Source: Salinigranum halophilum
Lineage (GTDB): Archaea; Halobacteriota; Halobacteria; Halobacteriales; Haloferacaceae
Assembly (NCBI RefSeq): GCF_007004735.1
Contig: NZ_SSNL01000003.1
Coordinates: 372,001 to 436,000 of the forward strand
Reading direction: 5' to 3'
DNA length: 64,000 bases
A program made the position numbers and the translations under genes. The notes under the pieces were generated by a model. That model saw only the letters and a program-made list of their open reading frames with translations. It made no database searches and was not told the origin of the DNA. The number at the start of each line of letters is the position of its first letter. The first letter of the stretch is position 1. Shown here piece after piece: positions 22,643 to 32,138 of the stretch.

Positions 22643-22666
22643 CGGTTATACGGGCCAATTAATTGG
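22643..22666. promoter_or_regulatory. Late promoter with adjacent 12-bp palindrome
   Basis: In the 141-bp divergent gap, the minus strand carries a box A-like GTATAACC (about 22643-22650) 27-34 bp from the ATG at 22616. Immediately upstream is the perfect palindrome CCAATTAATTGG (22655-22666), and a wider GCCAAT...ATTGGC pair overlaps it. A regulator here could control both capsid and ATPase operons. Confidence 0.55.
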
Positions 22667-22757
22667 TGATTGGCGGATTCGATTTAGAAAACCAGTCGAC
22701 AGCGGCTGATTCTTGGTGAAGTGTTTGTCTCATACTCAAACCAGACCCTGATTGGGC

Positions 22758-23147
22758 ATGGGTGTAACAACGAATCCACTGGGCGAGTGCCGGTACTGCG
22801 CCAGTGAGCGGGTGGTGCCTGTCCTCGACAAGCGACTGCACAACTCTCCGAGCGCCGGGAACCCGTTCCGCTCCCGGTGTCTGGGGTGTGAGCGGTGGCT
22901 TCCCATGACGACGAAAGCGGCGTTCAAGCAGTCGCCGAACGCGATGGTCATGCCGCCTGACCAAGATCCCGACGACCCGGCGTTGGTTCCGTTCGACGAA
23001 TACGACTATGCGGACAAGCTGTCGGATTTGGCGGCGAAGGTGGACGACTCGCCTAATCAGTTCGTGTGCCCCGTCGAGGGGTGCGAGACGGACCATACGG
23101 GCTATCCTGACGAGTGCGACGAGTGCGGCACCGAATACAACTGGTGA
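22758..23147 (+). CDS. Zinc-finger protein, first gene of the packaging operon
   Basis: A 129-aa protein starting at ATG 22758 with two Cys clusters near the N-terminus (ECRYCAS and RCLGCERW) and two at the C-terminus (VCPVEGCETDH and ECDECGTEYNW), so two zinc sites are likely. The middle is acidic. It begins a five-gene rightward operon that ends in the packaging ATPase. A role in virion assembly or late regulation is possible; the family is not recognised. Confidence 0.7.
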   Translation: MGVTTNPLGECRYCASERVVPVLDKRLHNSPSAGNPFRSRCLGCERWLPMTTKAAFKQSPNAMVMPPDQDPDDPALVPFDEYDYADKLSDLAAKVDDSPNQFVCPVEGCETDHTGYPDECDECGTEYNW

Positions 23148-23151
23148 TTCG

Positions 23152-23508
23152 ATGAGTGACGACTATTCCGACATCAAGAACGAGACGCCCAGTACGCCAA
23201 CCACAGACGACCTCGACGACACCGCCGGGTCGGGGGTACCACTCCCCTCGATAGACAAGCGAAAGGCGGCATTCGCGGTGGGTGCCGTGGTGGTCCTCGC
23301 CGTTCTCGTGTGGTGGGTCCGCCAGTCCCGGTCCCCTGGTGAATACGACGGAGGCGAGGACGATGAGGGGCGCGAGTACGTAGACCTCGGCGACGACGGT
23401 CCAACTTCGGCAATAGGCAAACCAGACCCTCGTGACGTGGGCGCTGACGACGACGAGGTGCTTGAGTATCTGGTCGAGTCGGGCCACATGGACGGTGGTG
23501 AGCAGTGA
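23152..23508 (+). CDS. Single-TM acidic protein (118 aa)
   Basis: An acidic N-terminal region, one TM helix at about 38-57 (KAAFAVGAVVVLAVLVWWV) with a positive residue pair after it, and a very acidic C-terminal part. Starts 4 bp after the previous stop and overlaps the next gene's GTG. Possibly an internal-membrane virion component tied to packaging. No named family. Confidence 0.65.
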   Translation: MSDDYSDIKNETPSTPTTDDLDDTAGSGVPLPSIDKRKAAFAVGAVVVLAVLVWWVRQSRSPGEYDGGEDDEGREYVDLGDDGPTSAIGKPDPRDVGADDDEVLEYLVESGHMDGGEQ

Positions 23509-24032
23509 CGACGCCGGAGATAGCGACACAGCCCGACGTACCCGAGATGTCGACCATCGATGACGACGATGCGCCGAGTGAGCCGGAGAACGTCGCCGAG
23601 GTAGAGCTAGGTGAGGACGACTATGGCGGGGACAACCTCTTCGACGACGTAGAGGACGCGGAGAGCGATAGTAGTGGTTCGACGCCCGGTGAGTCGAGCG
23701 ACATAATGGACGGCCTCGACGCAGCGACGGGCGGCCTCTCGTCGGCCATGAACGAAGGAGCGGCGCGTCTCGCCGTGGTCGGCCTCGACGACGAGGAAAA
23801 AGAGGAGTTGGAACAGGAATTCACCGAGGTATTCGGCGCGTTCCGTCTCGGCCACTACGCCGGTCGGTGCGCCGAGGAGTACGTGCTGTCAGATACCGAT
23901 GAGGAGGTTGATCCAGCGTGGGGACTGCTCGGATCGGTGCTGGTGTGTTCGGCGGTCGTGATGTGGATGAGGCCGGACGGGGACCAACAGATCCAGCAAC
24001 TGAAGCAGGCTCTCGGAGGTGTCGACGAATGA
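23505..24032 (+). CDS. Acidic protein with C-terminal TM (175 aa)
   Basis: Starts with GTG at 23505, overlapping the previous stop. The first 60 residues are extremely Asp/Glu-rich; a helical domain follows (EEKEELEQEFTEVFGAFRLGHYAGRCAEEYVL), then a hydrophobic segment (WGLLGSVLVCSAVVMWM). Its stop overlaps the next ATG. The domain near the TM may contact the capsid vertex, but nothing in the sequence proves it. Confidence 0.65.
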   Translation: MTTPEIATQPDVPEMSTIDDDDAPSEPENVAEVELGEDDYGGDNLFDDVEDAESDSSGSTPGESSDIMDGLDAATGGLSSAMNEGAARLAVVGLDDEEKEELEQEFTEVFGAFRLGHYAGRCAEEYVLSDTDEEVDPAWGLLGSVLVCSAVVMWMRPDGDQQIQQLKQALGGVDE

Positions 24033-24430
24033 GCGGCATGAGGGGCCTGAATATCGACATGGGGCCACAGCAGGTGATGGGGCTGATGAACGACCCCAAA
24101 GGCGTCGAGAGGATGTTGAAGCAGGCTAGCGACGAGACGGGCGACAGCCCAGCGGACATCATGGCGGACATCATCAACATCCAGCGGCTCGACACCAAGA
24201 TGATCGCCAAGCAGCAGGGCGTAGATCTCGAAATCAACGAGATGACGCCCGAGCGGGCGGCGGAACTGCTTGCGGGCGTGATTCAGGGCGAGGGTGTGGC
24301 CCTGCTCATGGTGTTCAACGAGTTGGAGGACTACAACCACCAGATCCTCCGCGAAGCGATGGGTGAAAACGAGTTCGAGAACTACCGTCGTGCGAAGGTC
24401 GGCAGTCTCAATTCGACGACGGACGAGTAA
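24029..24430 (+). CDS. Small helical protein upstream of the packaging ATPase (133 aa)
   Basis: A mostly helical soluble protein (PQQVMGLMNDPKGVERMLKQASDETG..., ERAAELLAGVIQGEGVALLMVFNELEDYNHQILREAMGENEFENYRR). No catalytic motif. Start ATG 24029 overlaps the previous stop and its stop overlaps the ATPase start by one base. This coupling suggests a partner or regulator of the ATPase. Confidence 0.65.
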   Translation: MSGMRGLNIDMGPQQVMGLMNDPKGVERMLKQASDETGDSPADIMADIINIQRLDTKMIAKQQGVDLEINEMTPERAAELLAGVIQGEGVALLMVFNELEDYNHQILREAMGENEFENYRRAKVGSLNSTTDE

Positions 24431-25158
24431 TGGCCCGTATCACCGTTCTCGGTCGAAGCGGGACCGGCAAGAGCTACTACACGGGCTATCTCCTCGAACA
24501 GTCGGTGCCGGACTTCGACCTCGCCGTTCACATGGATATCGAGGATGAGGAAGGCGGGCTGTCCGACCAGGACAACGAGTATGACCCGCTGTACCTGACG
24601 CTCACGGTTGACAAAGACACGGCCAACGCTCTCGACTGGGTGCGTGTGCTGTGGAACCACCGGAAGGTTCGAGTCGTTCCCGACGACCTCACCCACGACG
24701 AAATACGCGAAATGTTCGCGGCGATCTGTCGGGCGGTCATGCGACTGTGCAAAGACATCCGGCCCGAACTCACGGCGTTCATCTCGTGTGACGAGGCCCA
24801 CAACATCCTGAAGGAACACGACTTTCCCGAGGCGGTCGAGCGGGCGATCACGGGTGGTCGGAAGCACGGCGTCGAGACGCTGTTTTGTTCCCAGCGCCCG
24901 GCTCTCCTGCCGACGACGCTTATTTCGCAAGCGGACAAGCGGGTGTATTTCGCGCTATCAGACGATAACGACATCAAGAAGGTGAACAAGACATCCTCGT
25001 TCCCCGGTGACAAACTGGCGAAACTCCCCGCTCGGAAGGCTATCGTCGAGAACAAAGCCACCGGCCAATGGGAGGAACTTGAGACAGATGGTATCGGGCG
25101 GAAGCGTCCGCACTTTTCCGGCGACGACGGAATCGCCGACCGTCACTTCCCGATATAG
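24430..25158 (+). CDS. Genome-packaging ATPase (HerA/FtsK-like)
   Basis: A 242-aa P-loop ATPase that should translocate viral DNA into the membrane-containing capsid. Walker A is GRSGTGKS (8-15), Walker B FISCDEAH (117-124, with D121 and E122), and the glutamine sensor region LFCSQRP is at 151-157. Length and motif spacing match the short packaging ATPases of SH1-like and other internal-membrane viruses. Last gene of the 22758-25158 operon. The Arg finger cannot be assigned with confidence. Confidence 0.87.
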   Translation: MARITVLGRSGTGKSYYTGYLLEQSVPDFDLAVHMDIEDEEGGLSDQDNEYDPLYLTLTVDKDTANALDWVRVLWNHRKVRVVPDDLTHDEIREMFAAICRAVMRLCKDIRPELTAFISCDEAHNILKEHDFPEAVERAITGGRKHGVETLFCSQRPALLPTTLISQADKRVYFALSDDNDIKKVNKTSSFPGDKLAKLPARKAIVENKATGQWEELETDGIGRKRPHFSGDDGIADRHFPI

Positions 25159-25218
25159 GGCTGTACTGAAACTCTCCGTCGTTGGTAGGTTTTCGAGGGC
25201 GTGATGAATACACAGCGC

Positions 25219-25288
25219 GAGTCGGTCACCAGCGGGTCGCCGAAAACAAGCCGACCGAATCGTTCGATACAAAGCGTGAGTCGGTCAC
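25219..25288. repeat. Two copies of GAGTCGGTCAC in the gap after the ATPase
   Basis: The 11-bp sequence occurs at 25219-25229 and 25278-25288, 59 bp apart, between the convergent ATPase and lipoprotein genes. No promoter is needed there, so the role is unknown; perhaps a processing or packaging signal. Confidence 0.35.
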
Positions 25289-25337
25289 GGGCAAATGTCT
25301 ACCATCCGTCGTTCGTCGTTGCGCCGATGTTGCTCAT

Positions 25338-25817
25338 TCAAATAAAGGTTCGCTCGATGTCCACCGTTTCAGCATCTAATATCTCAATCGTCAACCCCTC
25401 GGAAGCATCCAAAACTTCATCGATAACTAGATTCCCATCAATAATTAGCACGAAGTTATAATGTTCTCCGGGTTTCCTGTACTCACGTAGCTTTATCTTC
25501 TCTGCTGGTGCCAACTCGAATTCGTCGTTGAACACATATGTTCCAGATTCGACTGGGGTTCCACCTCCGTCTGGAATATGTTCAAATTCTCCTAACCGCA
25601 CTCCAACGGTGTGTACATCGTCCGAGAGATTCACCACGGTGAGTTCTTGATTGTCCGGCTCAGGGGTCACACCAGTTTCAGTAGGTGTAGCTGTTGGGGA
25701 AGCGTCACTGGACTCCGTAGAAGCAGGTGACGATGATGGGAAGGATGTACAACCCGCGAGCCAAGTTAACGATAGTACTCCGAATCCTTGTGCAAAATCC
25801 CGCCGAGAGGAGGGCAT
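25338..25817 (-). CDS. Provirus-encoded Tat lipoprotein
   Basis: A 159-aa protein from ATG 25817. Twin-arginine signal SSRRDF (RR at 5-6) and lipobox LAGC with C23 predict export by Tat and lipid anchoring outside the cell. A Ser/Thr/Pro linker (about 27-55) leads to a beta-sandwich-like domain (ELTVVNLSDDVHTVGVRL... GTYVFNDEFELAPAEKIKLREYRKPGEHYNFVLIIDG). It is a single gene with its own promoter region, GC-poorer than host genes. In a provirus it may alter the host surface, for example to block superinfection; this is an inference. Confidence 0.75.
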   Translation of the reverse strand: MPSSRRDFAQGFGVLSLTWLAGCTSFPSSSPASTESSDASPTATPTETGVTPEPDNQELTVVNLSDDVHTVGVRLGEFEHIPDGGGTPVESGTYVFNDEFELAPAEKIKLREYRKPGEHYNFVLIIDGNLVIDEVLDASEGLTIEILDAETVDIERTFI

Positions 25818-26015
25818 GAGTCTTACCAAAATTGGAAGGCGTTGTGACAAATACTTTCTGCGGGCCACAGCAGATTATACTGTTTCAATAGCCACACACA
25901 GTACCGGCTGAATCAGTCGTATCCACGTGAAACCAACAAGCGACTGATGCTGCATACAGCCTCTGTATCTCGCACGCGACTCTTGTCGAACTTCAAGGAG
26001 TTCAACAGAATCGCT

Positions 26016-29000
26016 TTAGAGGCTCACTCCGACGAATTTCAAACTATCGACGCCTACGAAGTCCATCTGGTTCGGTGCTTGAATCCATGTCTCGAAGTCC
26101 ACGACCTGCTCGCGTGCTTGTATGCCTTCGTCCATGTCCTGAGCCTTCGGCGACCGGCGACGGTGGTGTTCGAGCGCCTTCTGATAGTCGGTGTCCATGA
26201 GGCTCGTCGCCGTGGCGTTCGCAGCGACGGCAACACCGCCATCCGTCGCCATGTCGATCATCGGATCGTAGGTCGGCGCGTCGAACTCGAACAGCCCGCC
26301 GAGGCGACCGAACAGCGTAGTGCCTTCCGTCTCGGCGGTCGGGGCGTTCGTCCCGGCGTCTCCCCACTCGACGTTCACGAGTCTCGGGAGGTCGGCGAGA
26401 GCGACCGTCCGTTGTTCCTTCTTCCCGCCTTCGGTCTTGACGGTCACAGTCGTCTGTATCTCCATCGGCTCCTGTCCGAAACGGGCTCGAACCTCGTTGA
26501 CCATCGACCCGTACTCGCGGGCCTCTCGGAGAGCGTCGTTGTAGTTCTCGATGGCCTTCTTGCTCTCCTCGGCTTCGAGAGCGGCGGCCCGAAAGCCGTT
26601 CCACGCTCGCTGTAACGTCCGAAGCGCGAAGGGCGGAAGCTCGGTGCCGTCGCCACCAGCGACCTCGACGACCTCGGCGGTGACAGCTTCCTCGCCCTCC
26701 TCAATCGGCCCACCGTCGTCCGTGATCAGCGAGTCCATACGGAACTCCATCTCGGCCACGTCAGCTCTCATCTCCTCGATTTCCTCGTCGGTCCAGCCGC
26801 AGTCACTCACGAGATGGACACAGGCGGCTTCGTCGCCCTTCCCACACCACTCCTCAGCGTGATGGCACTCCTCGCCCTGGGCTTTCTTGGCGCTCTTGGC
26901 GCGTCGTGCGACGACGTGTGCGGCGTCGTCCTCGTCGGCGTCGGTGTAGTTCGCACCGCCCCCACGCTGGGCACCTGCCCCCGTCCCGTCCGCATCGAAC
27001 TGCATGGTCCGGGCGGTCTGCTGGGGCACTAGTGAGAGGTGTTCGCGGGCCTCGATTGTGTGGTCGTACTTCGCCAGCCAGTCGGAGATGCCGTGGTACG
27101 TGAGGATGGCCTTCGCGCTCCGAGCGTGGAAGCCGTGGGTTCCCCACGTCCACCCGTCACGCTTCTTGAGACGCTTCTTCTCGTCGTCGGTGAGATCGGT
27201 CTGTCCGTATTTTACATCGCTCTCACGCTGGTCGTCCAGAGTTTCGGTTTCCCACGTGTCGCGCTCTTTCTCCGAGAGGGCGTCGGCGTACACCTCGACG
27301 GTCTTGTGTCGACGGTCGTATTTGCTCGTCTCGGCCTCGTCGGGTAGCTCATCGCGCATGAGGTTCGCGGCTTCTCGGGTGTCGAACCTGTGCGAGAGTG
27401 TCTTGCGGTAGCCGTCGCCGTTGTCGTCCTCGGCAGTGGACTGGATGGCCTGCTCGTCGGCCTCCTGCTCAGCGTCTCGCTCGGCGTCGAGGGTGTCGAG
27501 CACGTCGAGGTCGGCTTTCTCTGCGGCGGTCGCGTCCAAGTTGGCGAACACGGCGAATCCGGCGGCGGTGTCCTCTTCCTCGTAATCTCGCGTTTCGTCG
27601 TCTTGGTAGAGGAAGTTGCTCACGTCGAGGTCACTGACGGAGGCACCCATGTCCTTCCCCAATGCCCACTCGACTTCGGAAAGCCCGTCGAACGCCGGTC
27701 CCCACACGTCCTCGTCCGACATCTCATACAAGGCGTCGGCCTTCGCGTCGGCGGCGTCGAGAGCTTCCCGTGCGTACTTCTCGGCGTCCCACTCGTCGCT
27801 CGTGGATTCGTCGCCGATAGCGTCCCTGACGAGTGGGACGATCTCGACGAGTCGGTCGTTCATCTTTGGCCCCACCTTGTCGATATCGCCGAAGCCTCCG
27901 TGGGTATCGTAGTAGGCGACGAGGCCTGCTACATCATCCACCTCGTTGCGGAGGTTGTCGGCTCCGAAGCCGTCGATGTCGGCAACGTTCAGGACCAACC
28001 AGAGATCGTCGTTCGCGGCGTGGTGGCGAATCTGCCCGACTTTCAACTGGGTGAGGCGCTTACCTCGAATCTCCGACTCACCCCACGGTTGCTTTTCTCG
28101 GAGCTTCGATTCCTGCTGGCGCTCGAACTGTTCGAGGCCCTTCGTGTCCGCGGTCCGAACACCGAAGCGACCCAGCCCCTCACGTTCGTTCTCGACGCTG
28201 GTGGGTTCGCTGGGCGTGGCGAGGTAGCCCTTGTTCTGCGCAGCGCGGTGTTCGCGGCTGGTGCTGTCGGTCCCCTCCTGAATCTCTATGCCGAACAGTT
28301 CGAGACCCTGCCCCGCGCCACGGTCGTCGCGATTGTCGGTCCACTGCTCGGATTCGTCTGTTGCCTGCTCCGGGTTCTTCGTGTCCTCGAAACCGGTTTG
28401 ACTCTCGAACTCGCGCCAGTCGGCGTCACCGGACACAAGCCGTTCGTCGGTGGGCTTACTGACGAACAGTCGCCACTCGTTGTCAAACTCGCGCTCATTG
28501 AGGGGAGGAGGGAAGCCGTAGTCACGGAGGCCGTCTTTGACGGCGTTGACGGTGTCCTCGTTCCACGAGTCGTCCATCACGATGACGGGCTTGCCACCGA
28601 TTATCTCGACGTAATACCGACCGTCTATGCCCGCGTTCGGACCCTCTTTCATCCACCAGAGGGCTTGAGCGGCCCAATAGTGGGCGTTCTCCATGTGCTT
28701 GTCCTTGAACGGGCCGGTGTAGTCGTCGGCCTCGACGGCTTCGGCTGCTATGTCTCCAGGGTTGTGGTTCTGCATCCAGTCGGTCGCCAGTTCGACTGCC
28801 TTGTTCCCGAACACGCCGCTTTCAACGCGCTCGATAGTCCCCCAGTCGGACTCGACAACGACGTTGTGACGGTTCTTCTCGGCGCTTTCGACCGTCACCC
28901 ACACAGTGTTCTCGGGATTGATGTAGGTCCACCACTCGCCCTCGTAGCGTTCCCATCCGTTGATGTTCTCGGGGATCGGTGCGGCTCCATCGAAGGCTTC

Positions 29001-31886
29001 GACGTGTGCCCGTAGCTCGCCGTAGACGGTGCGGTCCTCTCGAATGAGGACGACGCTGTTCTTCCCGATGTCCTTCGCGGGTTTGCGGGTGAACCAGTCG
29101 GAAAGAGCGTACTCGCCAGCCGCGAGGGTACCGTCCGGCAGTTCGTACATAGCTGTGACCGATGGGATGCCGTGACTCATGCCCCGATACGCCAACACCA
29201 CGTCCTCTTTCCCGTGGTCGGCCCAGCGTACCCAGCCGTTCACCTCGTCCGGTGGGTCACGCTCGAACTTGGCGTCTGCCCTCACCGTGGCCTGCTTCTC
29301 GCCTTCTTTGAGCCACGCGTCGGCAGCGGCCTTCGCCTGCTCGTCCTCGATCTCTCGTAGTACGTCGGCGTCGATGTTGTCCGAGGCCCACGCGATAACT
29401 GTGCGGGCCTTCTGGTATCGACGGTTGAGTGCCTTCTGTGGCTGTTCGTCGGGGTCGATGTCGTCGCTTCCGAAGTTGCCCGACGACCGCTCATACGGGG
29501 TGAGCTTGTAGTGCATCTCTCGCCAGTAACCGGGGTTATCGGGGTCGTCCTCGTGTTCGGTAGACCACCGACCCATACTGGCGCGAACGTCTTCGTGGTG
29601 ACTGAAGCCGGTACGTGCGCCACCGGCTTGCAGGATACGGCGGGCGAGGTCGATTTCCACCTCCTTCTCGCTCTTGGGGACGTTCTCGGGGTGGGCCACG
29701 TCCTGCCACTCGATTTCCCCAGTGAACTCCACGTCGTCGTCGAGCAGATCGCGGGGATCGAACGCTCGGGTGCGGTCGGCCTCGTCGGGTTCGTCGTCGC
29801 GGTTGAGGTATGCCTTGCGAGCCTTCTGCCATGCATCGAGGCTCGACGGGCCAACGCCCTTCAGGTCCTCGATGGTGCTCGGTGTCGCGCCGAAGGCTTC
29901 GTCGAGGGTCGTGAATTTCGAGGCGATTGCCTTTGCTCCCTGTGCGGGGATTCCCTGTGCTTTCAGTTCGTCAATGAGGCTGCTGTCGGTCATGTCTGTG
30001 GAGTCGTCAGTGTCGGTATCGTCGGCCTCGACGGCCTCGGGGAGTAACCCCGTCTCAATCAGTGCGTCTCGAACGTTCGAGGCCTCCTCCTTGGTGAAAT
30101 TCCCCTCGACGACCTCGGCCTTCGGGAGCTTCTTGAGGAACGATGAGTCGAGTTGCTGGGTCGTTTTCAGCGTCTCGGGCTGTGGCTCGTCGCTGTTCCA
30201 CAGCGTCCCGCCTCGAAGCGGGTTGGGGTACTCGATTCGGACGCTCTTCTGGTTCACCCGGACGACGCGCCCGGTGTGGAGGTTCGGATTGCGAAAGACC
30301 ACGAGGTCGCCTTCGGACAGTTCGCCTCGCTTGGCGTCCCGTAGCTTCTCACGTTTCAGTTCGTTCTGTTCGGCGACGGAGCTTCCGGCCTTCTTGAGTG
30401 CGCGGCTTCGAGCGCCGTTCACTCGGCCCCGTAGCCGTTCTATCTTCTCGTCGAACTCCTCCTTTCCCCGACGCTCGGAGTCACTGGCTTTCCGATGCTT
30501 GCGGACGGGATAGTTCGACGGTCCGGCCTCGGCCCAGCCGGGTATCTGGTCGTATCGCTTCTTTCGACCGACCCAGTCGTTGAACGCCCGTCGAGCGGCG
30601 TTGATAGTGCGACCGAGCTTGTAGTCGTTGAGGTAGTAGCGTCGGGCCTCGTCGCTGGGTAGCTCGTCATAGGCGCGTCGGAGCCCCTCGACGATCCTCT
30701 CTGGCGGCTTCGAGTAGCCGGGGATGTGGAGTTCTTCGACTGCCTCGACCATCTCGTCGATACTCCCGAACGACTTGATTGGACTGAGGTGCGGAGTGGC
30801 ATCAAGCCGGTCGAGCGACCGCTGGCGGTAGTCGCCGAAGCCCATGACCGTGGGCTTCTGTTTCTTCTCGTCGGCCTCATCGGGTGAGAAGGACTCGAAT
30901 CCGGTCTGTCCTCCATCAGCTCGTAGCGCCCGCTCGGCGGCTCGCATTGCCCGTTCTTCGGACTCGTTGATTCGGGCCTCCCAGTCGATGCTCTCTGGGA
31001 CAACTCCATCTCGGTGATCCTGCGGGCTCCACAGATCGGCCTCGTCGGGTGTGATAGTTGGCGGGCCGTATCCGGCTTCGCTCATGCGGCGTTCGGCCTC
31101 GATGTTCTCGGCCTCGTCCCATCCTTCGTCCTCGGAATCGGACTCTGCCGGGTCGGGACACTCGCTGGCGTCGTACACTTCTGGTGAGATCGGAGGTCGG
31201 TAGTTGTACCTAACAGACCACGCTCTCACGAGATTGTCGAGCGAGTGCTGCATCTTCTCGTACAGCGGGGGGCACTCCCGAGTGGTCTTGATCCACTTGT
31301 CCGGCGTGAACAGCCCCCCGGAGCGGGCGGCCTTGATTACAGAAGCCCCGTCGACGCTCTCGACTGGAATACCGAATTTCGAGACGTGGAGTTGGAGCTT
31401 CGGACCTCCCCCGAGGAGGTGTACCGAGTCAACGTCTCGATACTCGGTCCACTGGTGAAACACCGGCTTCCCGCGAGTGTCGAAGAACCCTTCAGGATCG
31501 CCGTCTGCGCCGATGTCCCAATTAGCGAGAGGAAGCCCGACGCGATGACGGTCGGGAATCTCGGTCGGGTGAACGCCCTTCGGAACCATGATGACAGTCT
31601 CAGCGTGCTCGGCGAGGCGGTCGGCTTGTTCGGTGGCTTCATCGAGATCGGCGGCATCTTGCACGTCGGGGGCAACCGCTAGCTTTGGCTGTTCTCGTTC
31701 CACAGCGGCGAGGTGCTCCTCGAACGGTGTCCGGTCTCGAAAGTTGTAGTCGCAAAACTCGATTTCGAGGGAGTCGGGTGGCCGACTCCTCGATGTTTCG
31801 TAACCGAGGTGCGCTCCCGAGCGGGAGATAGCTTCTGCCGCCTCTGTCCCGTAGGCGGTGGCGCACACGTCGATAGGTTCGGTCAT
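26016..31886 (-). CDS. Giant multidomain protein (1,956 aa) with DUF6610-like N-terminus
   Basis: The N-terminal ~200 aa resemble haloarchaeal DUF6610 (CATAYGTEAAEAISRSGAHLGYETSRSRPP ... MVPKGVHPTEIPDRHRVGLPLANW). Later come basic helical stretches, a KOW/SH3-like strand set near 530-575, a helix-hairpin-helix domain near 645-700 (GVGPSSLDAWQKARKAYL), a Cys/His cluster near 1630-1670 and a helical C-terminus. The motif TGF flanked by acidic residues recurs near 327, 758 and 1164, dividing the chain into ~400-aa parts. It could be a polyvalent protein delivered with the genome, or a VP1-like virion protein. A TATA-like TTTACATA (about 31915-31924) predicts a short leader. No signal peptide. 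Confidence 0.7.
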   Translation of the reverse strand: MTEPIDVCATAYGTEAAEAISRSGAHLGYETSRSRPPDSLEIEFCDYNFRDRTPFEEHLAAVEREQPKLAVAPDVQDAADLDEATEQADRLAEHAETVIMVPKGVHPTEIPDRHRVGLPLANWDIGADGDPEGFFDTRGKPVFHQWTEYRDVDSVHLLGGGPKLQLHVSKFGIPVESVDGASVIKAARSGGLFTPDKWIKTTRECPPLYEKMQHSLDNLVRAWSVRYNYRPPISPEVYDASECPDPAESDSEDEGWDEAENIEAERRMSEAGYGPPTITPDEADLWSPQDHRDGVVPESIDWEARINESEERAMRAAERALRADGGQTGFESFSPDEADEKKQKPTVMGFGDYRQRSLDRLDATPHLSPIKSFGSIDEMVEAVEELHIPGYSKPPERIVEGLRRAYDELPSDEARRYYLNDYKLGRTINAARRAFNDWVGRKKRYDQIPGWAEAGPSNYPVRKHRKASDSERRGKEEFDEKIERLRGRVNGARSRALKKAGSSVAEQNELKREKLRDAKRGELSEGDLVVFRNPNLHTGRVVRVNQKSVRIEYPNPLRGGTLWNSDEPQPETLKTTQQLDSSFLKKLPKAEVVEGNFTKEEASNVRDALIETGLLPEAVEADDTDTDDSTDMTDSSLIDELKAQGIPAQGAKAIASKFTTLDEAFGATPSTIEDLKGVGPSSLDAWQKARKAYLNRDDEPDEADRTRAFDPRDLLDDDVEFTGEIEWQDVAHPENVPKSEKEVEIDLARRILQAGGARTGFSHHEDVRASMGRWSTEHEDDPDNPGYWREMHYKLTPYERSSGNFGSDDIDPDEQPQKALNRRYQKARTVIAWASDNIDADVLREIEDEQAKAAADAWLKEGEKQATVRADAKFERDPPDEVNGWVRWADHGKEDVVLAYRGMSHGIPSVTAMYELPDGTLAAGEYALSDWFTRKPAKDIGKNSVVLIREDRTVYGELRAHVEAFDGAAPIPENINGWERYEGEWWTYINPENTVWVTVESAEKNRHNVVVESDWGTIERVESGVFGNKAVELATDWMQNHNPGDIAAEAVEADDYTGPFKDKHMENAHYWAAQALWWMKEGPNAGIDGRYYVEIIGGKPVIVMDDSWNEDTVNAVKDGLRDYGFPPPLNEREFDNEWRLFVSKPTDERLVSGDADWREFESQTGFEDTKNPEQATDESEQWTDNRDDRGAGQGLELFGIEIQEGTDSTSREHRAAQNKGYLATPSEPTSVENEREGLGRFGVRTADTKGLEQFERQQESKLREKQPWGESEIRGKRLTQLKVGQIRHHAANDDLWLVLNVADIDGFGADNLRNEVDDVAGLVAYYDTHGGFGDIDKVGPKMNDRLVEIVPLVRDAIGDESTSDEWDAEKYAREALDAADAKADALYEMSDEDVWGPAFDGLSEVEWALGKDMGASVSDLDVSNFLYQDDETRDYEEEDTAAGFAVFANLDATAAEKADLDVLDTLDAERDAEQEADEQAIQSTAEDDNGDGYRKTLSHRFDTREAANLMRDELPDEAETSKYDRRHKTVEVYADALSEKERDTWETETLDDQRESDVKYGQTDLTDDEKKRLKKRDGWTWGTHGFHARSAKAILTYHGISDWLAKYDHTIEAREHLSLVPQQTARTMQFDADGTGAGAQRGGGANYTDADEDDAAHVVARRAKSAKKAQGEECHHAEEWCGKGDEAACVHLVSDCGWTDEEIEEMRADVAEMEFRMDSLITDDGGPIEEGEEAVTAEVVEVAGGDGTELPPFALRTLQRAWNGFRAAALEAEESKKAIENYNDALREAREYGSMVNEVRARFGQEPMEIQTTVTVKTEGGKKEQRTVALADLPRLVNVEWGDAGTNAPTAETEGTTLFGRLGGLFEFDAPTYDPMIDMATDGGVAVAANATATSLMDTDYQKALEHHRRRSPKAQDMDEGIQAREQVVDFETWIQAPNQMDFVGVDSLKFVGVSL

Positions 31887-32003
31887 TACCGAACAGTGCT
31901 AGCCGAGGGAGCCGTATGTAAATTGGAGAGAATATCAATACCGGCCGACTGAGAGCCAACTTGGGTGGTACTAATTGGTCAGAGTTTGGCCGAGTCGGAA
32001 GGA

Positions 32004-32138
32004 TTACTGAACAGTGATTTCTACCTCAACTGTCTCGCGGTCGTCAATGTCGATCCGATTATTGAGGACGGCACCAATGGCGAAGGCACAGATCCCGGCG
32101 AGAGACATCCCGATGATGACCTCGTTTTCCGGGTTCAT
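32004..32138 (-). CDS. Single-TM micro-protein (44 aa)
   Basis: From ATG 32138, whose bases overlap the stop of the 96-aa gene. It has a short acidic N-terminus, one TM helix (VIIGMSLAGICAFAIGAVL) and a C-terminal tail with an alternating charged pattern (RIDIDDRETVEVEITVQ). Too small for a family call. The coupling to the upstream membrane protein suggests a two-part membrane complex. Confidence 0.55.
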   Translation of the reverse strand: MNPENEVIIGMSLAGICAFAIGAVLNNRIDIDDRETVEVEITVQ

